Assembly (NCBI RefSeq): GCF_004123845.1
Contig: NZ_NBDP01000036.1
Location: 124,001-188,000 of the forward strand
DNA: 64,000 bases
From: Allobosea sp. Tri-44
Lineage (GTDB): Bacteria > Pseudomonadota > Alphaproteobacteria > Rhizobiales > Beijerinckiaceae
Reading direction: 5' to 3'
Under the pieces are notes generated by a model, which was given only the letters and a program-made list of their open reading frames with translations, had not been told where the DNA came from and made no database searches. Positions within the stretch are counted from its first letter, which is position 1. Each line of letters opens with the position of its first letter. Positions 37,259 through 44,045 of the stretch are shown one piece after another. The position numbers and the translations under genes are program-made.

Positions 37259-38053
37259 ATGTCGATCGCCACTGAAATCGCGCCACACCTGCCGTATTTG
37301 CGCCGGTTCGCCCGGGCACTGAGCGGTACCCAGGCAAGTGGCGACGCTTACGTCGTCGCCTCGCTGGAAGCGCTGATCACCGACCCTGGCACCTTCCCGC
37401 GCGAGTTCGGCCCGCGAGTCGGCCTTTATCGTCTGTTCCTGCAGATGTGGTCGTCCGTCGGCCTCAACACGCAGGCTGCGGCGCCGGAGGTGGACCGCTC
37501 GGCCGCAGAGCGCAATCTCGATGCGCTGACGCCGCGTTCGCGCCAGGCCTTCCTGCTGCGGACGGTCGAAGGGTTCCCGATCGAGGAGGTCGCCCAGATC
37601 ATGAACGTCACCACAAGCGACGCCGCCGGCCTGGTACAGTCCGCCGGTCAGGAGATTGCCGAGCAGGTCGCCACCGATGTGCTGATCATCGAGGACGAGC
37701 CGATCATTGCCCTCGACATCGAGACCATGGTCGAGGAGCTCGGCCACAGGGTCACCGGCGTCGCCAGGACGCATCGCGAGGCGATCGCGCTCGTCGCCAA
37801 GAAGCGCCCCGGCCTGGTGCTCGCCGATATCCAGCTGGCGGATGGCAGCTCCGGTCTCGAGGCGGTCAACGAGATATTGAGCGCGATCGAGGTGCCGGTG
37901 ATCTTCATCACGGCCTATCCGGAGCGGTTGCTCACCGGCGACCGGCCGGAGCCGGCCTTCCTGATCACCAAGCCGTTCCAGCCGGAAGCCGTGAAGGCTG
38001 CGATCAGCCAGGCGCTGTTCTTTGACCGCCGCGCTGGCCGCAAGGCCGCCTGA
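37259..38053 (+). CDS. phyR: response regulator PhyR (sigma-factor mimic)
   Basis: 264 aa. The N-terminal 140 residues are the EcfG-like decoy: HLPYLRRFARALSGTQASGD, then LTPRSRQAFLLRTVEGFPIE. The receiver domain (about 143-260) begins VLIIEDEPIIALDIETMVEE, has the phosphoacceptor aspartate in LVLADIQLADGSSG, and the PVIFITAYPERL and TKPF motifs. When phosphorylated it binds NepR and frees EcfG. It is divergent from nepR-ecfG. A 21-bp hairpin precedes it. Confidence 0.95.
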   Translation: MSIATEIAPHLPYLRRFARALSGTQASGDAYVVASLEALITDPGTFPREFGPRVGLYRLFLQMWSSVGLNTQAAAPEVDRSAAERNLDALTPRSRQAFLLRTVEGFPIEEVAQIMNVTTSDAAGLVQSAGQEIAEQVATDVLIIEDEPIIALDIETMVEELGHRVTGVARTHREAIALVAKKRPGLVLADIQLADGSSGLEAVNEILSAIEVPVIFITAYPERLLTGDRPEPAFLITKPFQPEAVKAAISQALFFDRRAGRKAA

Positions 38054-38072
38054 CCACCAGCCGAGGTGACTG

Positions 38073-38098
38073 GGAACAAACCGGCCGTCCCTCGCGTT
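38073..38098 (+). promoter_or_regulatory. EcfG-type promoter for the 23-aa peptide and extensin-like gene
   Basis: GGAAC at 38073-38077, 17-nt spacer and CGTT at 38095-38098. It lies 33 bp before the ATG at 38132. Confidence 0.8.
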
Positions 38099-38131
38099 GC
38101 CCCGACCCAGGCGATGCGAAGGAGATCGGTC

Positions 38132-38203
38132 ATGTCCATGGCTCTGCTGACAGCGTTGATCGTCGCAGCCTCTCTGACGGTCCTGTTCTCGGCCGTCGGC
38201 TGA
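38132..38203 (+). CDS. 23-residue membrane peptide under EcfG control
   Basis: Encodes a hydrophobic peptide of 23 residues: MSMALLTALIVAASLTVLF, followed by SAVG. It is a single membrane helix with no charged residues. An AAGGAG sequence lies 7 nt upstream of the ATG and an EcfG-type promoter 33 bp upstream. It ends 4 nt before the extensin-like gene, so both are probably co-transcribed. It was below the length at which ORFs are normally called. It could act as a membrane stress peptide, or serve only as a leader that couples translation of the next gene. Confidence 0.65.
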   Translation: MSMALLTALIVAASLTVLFSAVG

Positions 38204-38207
38204 CGGC

Positions 38208-39002
38208 ATGCGAAAGCGCTGGCTCATGCGGCAAGGCGGCTGCGCCGTGATCGTGGCGGCCGGGCTCGCCAGCATCGGCGGCCCTGCAGGGGGCCGCGAA
38301 GCCCGCCCGGCAACAACGCTTTTGCCCCCGCCGCGACCTACCTCTTTGCCGGCCGCAGCTCCCATACCCGCTCCGGCGCCGCCGGCTGCGCCGGTCAGTG
38401 CCGAGCCTGCTGCTACAGAAGGCAGCGCCTGCCTCCGGATTCTGACCGGTATGGCCGGAAACCAGATTCGCCCGGCGGTGCCGACCGCAAAACCGGAAGC
38501 GGAGGATTGTCGGGTGGTCGATGCGGTCGTGGTCGAGGCGCTGGCGGTCCGCACCCCGTCGGGACAGGCGCAGGTCAGGCTGCTTCCGCCGCCGACGGTG
38601 AGCTGCGAGCTGGCGCGCGCGATCTCGCTCTGGCTCGACACGAGCCTGCAACCCTTGGCGCGTGGGGCATTTACGCGCGAGCTGACGGCGCTTCGCGTCG
38701 GCGGCGGGCATGAGTGCCGCAGGCGCAATCGCCAGACGCAAGGTCAGCTGAGCGAGCACGCCACGGGGCGGGCGCTCGACATCTTCGCCTTCCAGATCGG
38801 CGACGAGAAGCAAGGTGGGGTAGCAGTGTCCGTCGAGCGACCCAACGGTCTGGAGCAGGTGCGCTTTCTCGATGCGGTGCGCCAATCGGCCTGCGGCGCC
38901 TTCATGACGGTCCTGGGCCCCGGCTCGGATGCAGCCCACGCCAATCATCTGCATGTCGATATTCAGCAGCGCAGGGCGGCGTCGAGCCGCTTCTGCCAAT
39001 GA
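38208..39002 (+). CDS. extensin-like family secreted protein
   Basis: 264 aa. A basic N-terminus and hydrophobic segment (residues 10-28) form a signal peptide, followed by a proline- and alanine-rich linker (PPPRPTSLPAAAPIPAPAPP). The C-terminal ~190 residues are the extensin-like domain found in proteobacteria: cysteine pairs, GHECRRRNRQTQGQLSEHA, GRALDIFAF and HANHLHVDI. The SEHA/LDI and HLHVD motifs suggest a metal-dependent peptidoglycan-hydrolase-like fold. A periplasmic or cell-wall role is likely. It shares an EcfG-type promoter with the 23-aa peptide. Confidence 0.85.
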   Translation: MRKRWLMRQGGCAVIVAAGLASIGGPAGGREARPATTLLPPPRPTSLPAAAPIPAPAPPAAPVSAEPAATEGSACLRILTGMAGNQIRPAVPTAKPEAEDCRVVDAVVVEALAVRTPSGQAQVRLLPPPTVSCELARAISLWLDTSLQPLARGAFTRELTALRVGGGHECRRRNRQTQGQLSEHATGRALDIFAFQIGDEKQGGVAVSVERPNGLEQVRFLDAVRQSACGAFMTVLGPGSDAAHANHLHVDIQQRRAASSRFCQ

Positions 39003-39015
39003 TCCCGGCTCGGCC

Positions 39016-39246
39016 CTATGACACAATCGTGAAGATGCTGTCCGGCACGTCGGACTGCGCGGCCACCGGCGGCGGGCACCTGCCGCTCGACCAGCTCTCA
39101 CGTCGGCGCGCGAGCTCCGCTAGCGCCGAATCATGGTCGAAACCTTCGCGCAGAAGTTGTTCGAGGTCCCAGAATGGCGGAAGATCGCGCGCCAGGGTGG
39201 GCGTTGGGAATATGCGCACCGGGTCGGTCCGTCCTTGCTTTGGCAT
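39016..39246 (-). CDS. small protein of unknown function with EcfG-type promoter
   Basis: 76 aa from the ATG at 39246. The sequence is PTPTLARDLPPFWDLEQLLR followed by EGFDHDSALAELARRRESWS, an acidic helix pair, and no domain was recognised. An EcfG-type promoter (39298-39274) puts the transcription start about 20 nt before the ATG, which argues that the frame is real. A GTG at 39258 is an alternative start. It is convergent with the extensin-like gene. Confidence 0.55.
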   Translation of the reverse strand: MPKQGRTDPVRIFPTPTLARDLPPFWDLEQLLREGFDHDSALAELARRRESWSSGRCPPPVAAQSDVPDSIFTIVS

Positions 39247-39273
39247 TTGCGCGTCCACTGTTCTGTTCCCGTC

Positions 39274-39298
39274 AACGCAAGCACCGGATTGAGGTTCC
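39274..39298 (-). promoter_or_regulatory. EcfG-type promoter for the 76-aa protein
   Basis: On the minus strand GGAAC (39298-39294), 16-nt spacer and CGTT (39277-39274). Confidence 0.7.
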
Positions 39299-39428
39299 GG
39301 ATTATTTGAGAACTATGGAGCGATTGGGGCGTTTTGGTGCGGTTTCGAGGCGCGGCGCGGATGGTCGAATCGGTTCCGAGCCGGGCAGGGGGCAAGATGC
39401 TTCCGGGACAGGGCGCAGGAGAGGGTGA

Positions 39429-39890
39429 ATGAGACGTTTGATCGGAATGATCCTCCTGGCAGCCGGATCGAGCCTGTCCGCAGCTCCGGCCCTGGCGCAG
39501 AGCGGTGCGCCAGCCGGGCGCCTGACCTGCACGATCGGTGCAGGTCTCGCCCAGGCCGTGGCGACGCAGAAGCCGCTCGACTGCCGCTTCCGGCCGCGGC
39601 GCGGGCCCCTGCAGACTTATTCAGGTGTGATTCGCGGCTTCGCGCTCGATGCCAGGACGGTCGGGCGCAGCCTGCTCGCCTGGCGGATCTACGGGCCCTA
39701 TGCGCGTGCGCCGCTCGGTGTCCTCAACGGCCCCTATGCTCGCAAGCAGGGCGAGGTCGCGTTGACCGGCAGCGTCGACAACGATGTCCGGCTGGTGCCG
39801 CGGGGCCTGCCGCTGCAGCGCGGCGCCAATGTCGCGCTCGGCGTCACCGCCTTCGAGCTCAACCTGGTCCGGACGCCGCGCAAGCGCTGA
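39429..39890 (+). CDS. DUF992 family exported protein
   Basis: 153 aa with GGAGAGGG upstream of the ATG. The N-terminus MRRLIGMILLAAGSSLSA is a signal peptide with a likely cut after ALA (about residue 23). The mature part follows the DUF992 pattern: GRLTCTIGAGLAQA, LDCRFRPRRGPLQTYSGVIR and GFALDAR, ending in GVTAFELNLVRTP. Function is unknown; a periplasmic location is expected. No EcfG-type promoter was seen ahead of it. Confidence 0.8.
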   Translation: MRRLIGMILLAAGSSLSAAPALAQSGAPAGRLTCTIGAGLAQAVATQKPLDCRFRPRRGPLQTYSGVIRGFALDARTVGRSLLAWRIYGPYARAPLGVLNGPYARKQGEVALTGSVDNDVRLVPRGLPLQRGANVALGVTAFELNLVRTPRKR

Positions 39891-39975
39891 TCGTCGATGC
39901 TTACGCTTTCCTAACCATATCCTGGCAATTTGAATTGAATTTGAGGAGTTTACAGCAGAGAATCCGGCTCAGAGC

Positions 39976-40001
39976 GGAACAAGGCTGATCGAGCAGGCGT
40001 T
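39976..40001 (+). promoter_or_regulatory. EcfG-type promoter for the single-domain response regulator
   Basis: GGAAC at 39976-39980, 17-nt spacer, CGTT at 39998-40001; 41 bp before the GTG at 40043. Confidence 0.8.
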
Positions 40002-40042
40002 CATGAGGCTCACAAGCAAGTAAATCAGCTTGGGAGCGTATC

Positions 40043-40429
40043 GTGAAGTTAGAAGGTTATCTCGGGCTTATGGCCGGTATCCGGGTTCTCATCGTCGAGG
40101 ACGACCCTTTTATCGCGATGGATATCGAGAGCGCCGTGAGCGAGGAGCTCGGCGACGACGCTGAGCTGATCGTGGTCGAATCGCTATCGCAGGCGCGCCG
40201 CGCCGCCGACCAGCCGCTCGACTGCGCCTTGCTCGACATCGACGTCATCGGCGGCAAGACCTTCGGCATCGCCGCCAGCCTGCGCGCCAAGGGAACGCCG
40301 CTGGCGTTCGTGTCAGGCTCGGCGCCGAGCGAGGTGCCGCCCGAGCTGCGTGACGTGCGTTTCGTGCGCAAGCCCTTCTCGGCCAACGAGCTGAGCCGTT
40401 TCGTTTCAAAGGCCGTGAACAAGACCTGA
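40043..40429 (+). CDS. single-domain response regulator
   Basis: 128 aa from a GTG with GGGAG upstream; an ATG at 40070 is an alternative. It is a receiver domain only: VLIVEDDPFIAMDIESAVSE (acidic pocket), phosphoacceptor aspartate in CALLDIDVIGG, and the lysine in VRFVRKPFSANEL. No output domain. It is transcribed from an EcfG-type promoter and converges on a CHASE3 kinase gene 10 bp away, which is probably its partner. Similar stand-alone receivers adjust phosphate flow in the general stress response. Confidence 0.85.
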   Translation: MKLEGYLGLMAGIRVLIVEDDPFIAMDIESAVSEELGDDAELIVVESLSQARRAADQPLDCALLDIDVIGGKTFGIAASLRAKGTPLAFVSGSAPSEVPPELRDVRFVRKPFSANELSRFVSKAVNKT

Positions 40430-40439
40430 GACCAGTCGG

Positions 40440-41831
40440 CTACTCCGCAGCCTCCTCCTCGGCCGGCTGCTCCCGCTTTGGGAAGGTGACGGCGACGCGC
40501 GTGCCGGGGCGCGTGGCGGCACCCAAGGAGAGTGGTACGACCTCCATGGTAGCCCTCATGCTCCGCAACAGGCTGTTGATCACCGACTTGCCCAGCCCGG
40601 CCGTCTCCTGATCCTCCGGCATTCCAACGCCGTCATCTTCGACGGAGAGGACCAAATCCTCTTCGGACGTGCGGCCGAGGCGGATCGTGATCTTACCCGC
40701 GGCACCATCTGGAAACGCGTGCTTGATCGCGTTGGTCACCAGCTCGTTGATGACGACGACGAAGGAGACGGCGTCGCGACCTGGCAGACGGATCGCATCC
40801 ATCGCCAGGCCGATCTCGATCGGCCGGCCTTCCGCCGCCTTGCCGATCTCGGCCAGCAAGTCTTCCAGATAAGGCTGGGCCTCGATCTCATCGGCCTCGA
40901 TGTCGAGCCGCAGACGGCGTTGCCCGGCGGCGATCGCCTGGATGCGAGACTGTGCCTGCGCGAGCGCCTGCTTGACGGCCGGCTCGCGCGTCTGCCGGCT
41001 CTGGACGTTGAGGAGCGCCGAGACCATCGCCAGATTGTTGCCGACGCGATGGTTGACGTCGCGCAGCAGCGCCTCGATGCGCAGGCGTTCGTTCTCGAGC
41101 TGGAGCGTTCGTTCTGCGACCTTGCGCTCCAGCTCGGCGTTCGAACTCGACAGCGAAACTGCGCGCCGATACCGAACCCGCAATTGCAGCCAGGCCGCAA
41201 AGCACAGGCCGGCGAGGGCGACCAGGATGCCGACGCTGGCGAGGACGCGGCGGCGTGCCTCGCGGCGACTGCTGGCGTTCAGTCGATGATTCTCCTCGAG
41301 CTGGATTGTGCCGACGATGTCGCGCAAATCCTGGGTGAGCCGGTTGCCCGTGCCCTGTGTCACCAGGGTGATGGCGTCGCCGCGCCGACCCGCACGCACC
41401 AGCGCGATGGTCTCGGCCATCTCGGCGAGCTTGCGATTGGTGATCGTACGCGCGTGCCGGACGCGCTCGGTTTGAGTCAGGCTGTAGGCGACGAGGCGCT
41501 CTATCGCGTCCAGGCTCGGAAGCAACTCCACCCGCCGCTCGTTATAGGGTTCGAGATAATGCTCGTCGCCGGTGAGCAGGAAGCCACGCTGTCCGGTTTC
41601 CGCGTCGAGCAGATTGCTCAGAAAGCGCTCGCTGCGTTCACGGATGTCGATCGAGCGCGCGACGAGCCGCGAGGCCTCGTCGGCCTGCATGTTGATCCAG
41701 GTGGCGATGAGCACGGCAGCCGTGACCACCGCGATCGCGATCGCCGCCGAGGATGCGGTGTAGAGGCGCGCACCGAGCGAGGGGAGTCCCGGTAACAGCC
41801 CGCGTGGACGGAGCTTCAGCTGGGCATTCAT
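40440..41831 (-). CDS. CHASE3-containing sensor histidine kinase (HisKA_2 type)
   Basis: 463 aa from the ATG at 41831; an upstream TTG at 41867 was rejected. One transmembrane helix at about residues 23-45, a periplasmic CHASE3 domain (SERFLSNLLDAETGQRGFLL then TGDEHYLEPYN), a second helix near 200, a coiled segment, and the HisKA_2 domain with phosphoacceptor in LLRDVNHRVGNNLAMVSALL. The ATPase domain is intact: INELVTNAIKHAFPDG, SVEDDGVGMPED and GLGKSVINSLL. It could supply the kinase activity that the phyK-like protein at the stress locus seems to lack. Its stop is 10 bp from that of the response regulator. Confidence 0.88.
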   Translation of the reverse strand: MNAQLKLRPRGLLPGLPSLGARLYTASSAAIAIAVVTAAVLIATWINMQADEASRLVARSIDIRERSERFLSNLLDAETGQRGFLLTGDEHYLEPYNERRVELLPSLDAIERLVAYSLTQTERVRHARTITNRKLAEMAETIALVRAGRRGDAITLVTQGTGNRLTQDLRDIVGTIQLEENHRLNASSRREARRRVLASVGILVALAGLCFAAWLQLRVRYRRAVSLSSSNAELERKVAERTLQLENERLRIEALLRDVNHRVGNNLAMVSALLNVQSRQTREPAVKQALAQAQSRIQAIAAGQRRLRLDIEADEIEAQPYLEDLLAEIGKAAEGRPIEIGLAMDAIRLPGRDAVSFVVVINELVTNAIKHAFPDGAAGKITIRLGRTSEEDLVLSVEDDGVGMPEDQETAGLGKSVINSLLRSMRATMEVVPLSLGAATRPGTRVAVTFPKREQPAEEEAAE

Positions 41832-41931
41832 TGATGCCTTGAATAGACGCTGAAGATCGATCGCCAAAGGTAAAAAGACAGACCGCAGTGGGACGGCCGC
41901 GATAAAGGCGCCGCTTCAAGCCGGATCCGCC

Positions 41932-42348
41932 TTATTTTTCAGCGTCATCACCCTGCCCAAACTGCCGGCCCAGAATGAGGCCGAGCAGAACGACGCCGCC
42001 GACGAGCGCGGTGCGCCAGCCGAGCTTGCGACTGCCGACCAGCGATGCCGCGATCGGCGCTGCGGCGACGGCGGCGGCAAGGCGCCGGTCCGGGCGCGGC
42101 CGGTTCTTCACATAGAGCGCGATCCCGAGGGCGAGTAGCGCGGTGGCGAGCAGGCCACCGGCAATCGACAGGCTGGCGATGATGGCGCCGTAGTGCAGCG
42201 TCAGCAGCGTATGCAGTGCGTCGAGCGCGTAGCCGACAGCAGCAGTCGCCAGCACGCCGGCCAGCAGATAGAGCACGACGACCGTGACGTTGCGGCGCAC
42301 GACGCCGCCGATCTCGCGCGTGACCAGACCGGTCAGCCCCCCCAGCAT
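41932..42348 (-). CDS. phage-holin-like membrane protein (Phage_holin_3_6-like)
   Basis: 138 aa from the ATG at 42348, 4 nt after the stop of the YqjD-like gene. Two transmembrane segments lie near residues 22-45 (VVVLYLLAGVLATAAVGYAL) and 52-78, and a third hydrophobic stretch near the C-terminus (ALVGGVVLLGLILGR). The composition resembles the holin-superfamily membrane proteins that often accompany YqjD/ElaB proteins. Likely co-transcribed with that gene from the EcfG-type promoter at 42802-42778. Function unknown. Confidence 0.7.
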   Translation of the reverse strand: MLGGLTGLVTREIGGVVRRNVTVVVLYLLAGVLATAAVGYALDALHTLLTLHYGAIIASLSIAGGLLATALLALGIALYVKNRPRPDRRLAAAVAAAPIAASLVGSRKLGWRTALVGGVVLLGLILGRQFGQGDDAEK

Positions 42349-42352
42349 GGCC

Positions 42353-42715
42353 TTAGCGCGCCGAGAGGAAGCCGACGAACAGCCCGACCGCAGCCGCCAG
42401 GCCAAGCGCCCGCAAGGGCCGCTCGCGGATCTCGCGGATGATCAGCTCTTCCAGGTCACCGGCTTGCTCGCGGGCGATCTCGACCATGCGGTCGGTGTCG
42501 ACGCCGACAGATTTCAGCTTGCTGCTGACGGTCGCGGCGAGGTCTTCGGCTCCGCGCGTCAGGCTGGCCTCGATCTCTTCGGCCTCGTTCTGCACGCGGC
42601 GGCCGGCGCGGCCGGCGCGCTGAGCCGTGTCGGAGGCGGCGTCGGCGACTTCGTCCTTGGCGCGTTTGACCGAGGCCGCGGCCTGTCGCTTCGCAGTGGT
42701 GCTGGTGGCGGCCAT
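42353..42715 (-). CDS. YqjD/ElaB-like (DUF883-type) membrane-anchored protein
   Basis: 120 aa from the ATG at 42715, with AAGGAG upstream. A long amphipathic helical region (SVKRAKDEVADAASDTAQRA, then EAEEIEASLTRGAEDLAAT) precedes a C-terminal membrane helix preceded by the family-typical RERPLRALGLAAAVGLFVGF. YqjD-type proteins attach ribosomes to the membrane in stationary phase in Escherichia coli. Here an EcfG-type promoter indicates stress induction. First gene of a two-gene unit. Confidence 0.8.
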   Translation of the reverse strand: MAATSTTAKRQAAASVKRAKDEVADAASDTAQRAGRAGRRVQNEAEEIEASLTRGAEDLAATVSSKLKSVGVDTDRMVEIAREQAGDLEELIIREIRERPLRALGLAAAVGLFVGFLSAR

Positions 42716-42775
42716 CAAACGGCTCCTTTGGTGCTGGAATGGCGACGATGCCACGCCAATGGCGTGGCGCAAAGC

Positions 42776-43951
42776 TCAACGCGCCAGCGCCGGCGCAGTT
42801 CCGGCCGGGGGGGCGGTGGCGGGCGTTGTGTCGCTTTCGGCTTGCTCGGCGTCCTGCTGCGCTTTTCGGTAGTTGGCGATCTCCTCTCGGGCGAGGAGGC
42901 CGACCAGCAAGATCGGCGTTGAGAGCACCGCGCCAATCGGCCCCCATAGCCAGAGCCAGAAGATGAAGGAGATGAAGACGAGGAAGGGCGAGATCGTCAG
43001 CCGCCGGCCGACGAAAACGGGTGTCACCGCATTGCCTTCGATCAGGTGGACGATGAAATAGGCCATCGCCGGCCAGGCTGCGACGAGCAGCGAGGATGGC
43101 GACAGCAGGCCGGCGGCAAAGAACGCGACCGTGACCATGATCGGCCCGATGAAGGCGAGATAGTTGAGGAAGAAGGCGAGCGCCCCCCAGAACACCGGAT
43201 AGGGCAGGCCGGCCGCCCAGGCGATCGCCATCGAGATCACGCCCATGCCGAGGTTGATCAGCGTCACCAGGCCGAAATAGCGGGCGGTGCGGATCTCGAT
43301 TTCCTCAAAGAAGGATCCTGCCGATCGACGTGCGCCGCGTCCGAAGCAGAGCCTGAGCACACGGGCCTTGAGATGGCGCCGCGTCGCCAGCCAGAAATAG
43401 ACGGTGGCGATGAAGATCAGGAGGCCGCCGGCTGCGGTGGTCGATGACACCGCGATCGAAACCAGCGGATTGCCGTCGGAGACGCTGACCTTGGCGCCGT
43501 CGCCGCCGGCGAAATTCTCGGCGAACTTCTTGAAGTCCTCCATGAAGGCGAGCACGCCGACCAGCTTGAACTTCAGCGCAGCCACCATCTTCGGAAACTG
43601 GTCGCTCCAGGCGGCGATCGGGACGGTCAACGTGCCGATCAGCACGAGCAGCAGCACGACGCCGGCGAAGACGATAAGGCCGGCGGCGAGGTGCTGTGGC
43701 ACGCCACGCCGCACCATCGCATCGACCGGAGGCCCGAGCACCAGGCCGAAGATCACGCCGGCGGTCACCGGCAGCGCGATGACCCGCGTCAGGTAGAGCG
43801 AGGCGGTGGCGAGGATGACGAAGATGCCGACGATGCAGTAGCGGACGATGAGATCATGGTCGTGCGGCGTGATCTCGCTGGAGGTGGTCTCCTCCACCTC
43901 CGGCTCGGCCATGTAGCGCGGAAACGGCTTCCAGGCGGATGCGTTGAGCAT
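42776..43951 (-). CDS. AI-2E family transporter
   Basis: 391 aa from the ATG at 43951; an ATG at 43912 (MAEPEVEETT) is nearly as likely. About seven to eight membrane segments, with family motifs VTAGVIFGLVLGPPVDAMVR, GVPQHLAAGLIVFAG, the central coiled region and the C-terminal NYLAFIGPIMVTVAFF, LIEGNAVTPVFVGRR and FWLWLWGPIGAVLSTPIL. Members export autoinducer-2 or act as sodium/proton antiporters. The role here is not known. It runs in the same direction as polA, which ends 95 bp upstream. Confidence 0.88.
   Translation of the reverse strand: MLNASAWKPFPRYMAEPEVEETTSSEITPHDHDLIVRYCIVGIFVILATASLYLTRVIALPVTAGVIFGLVLGPPVDAMVRRGVPQHLAAGLIVFAGVVLLLVLIGTLTVPIAAWSDQFPKMVAALKFKLVGVLAFMEDFKKFAENFAGGDGAKVSVSDGNPLVSIAVSSTTAAGGLLIFIATVYFWLATRRHLKARVLRLCFGRGARRSAGSFFEEIEIRTARYFGLVTLINLGMGVISMAIAWAAGLPYPVFWGALAFFLNYLAFIGPIMVTVAFFAAGLLSPSSLLVAAWPAMAYFIVHLIEGNAVTPVFVGRRLTISPFLVFISFIFWLWLWGPIGAVLSTPILLVGLLAREEIANYRKAQQDAEQAESDTTPATAPPAGTAPALAR
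42778..42802 (-). promoter_or_regulatory. EcfG-type promoter for the YqjD-like/holin-like operon
   Basis: On the minus strand GGAAC (42802-42798), 16-nt spacer and CGTT (42781-42778). It lies at the very end of the AI-2E family gene, 63 bp before the YqjD-like start. Confidence 0.78.
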
Positions 43952-44045
43952 ATCGGCGAAACCAGCGCGCAAATGGCGCCCCCCGGCGCACTTCGCCTGC
44001 TCAACGCGGCGGTTGCGACGAAGGTTCCGGCGTTCGGGCCGCTGC

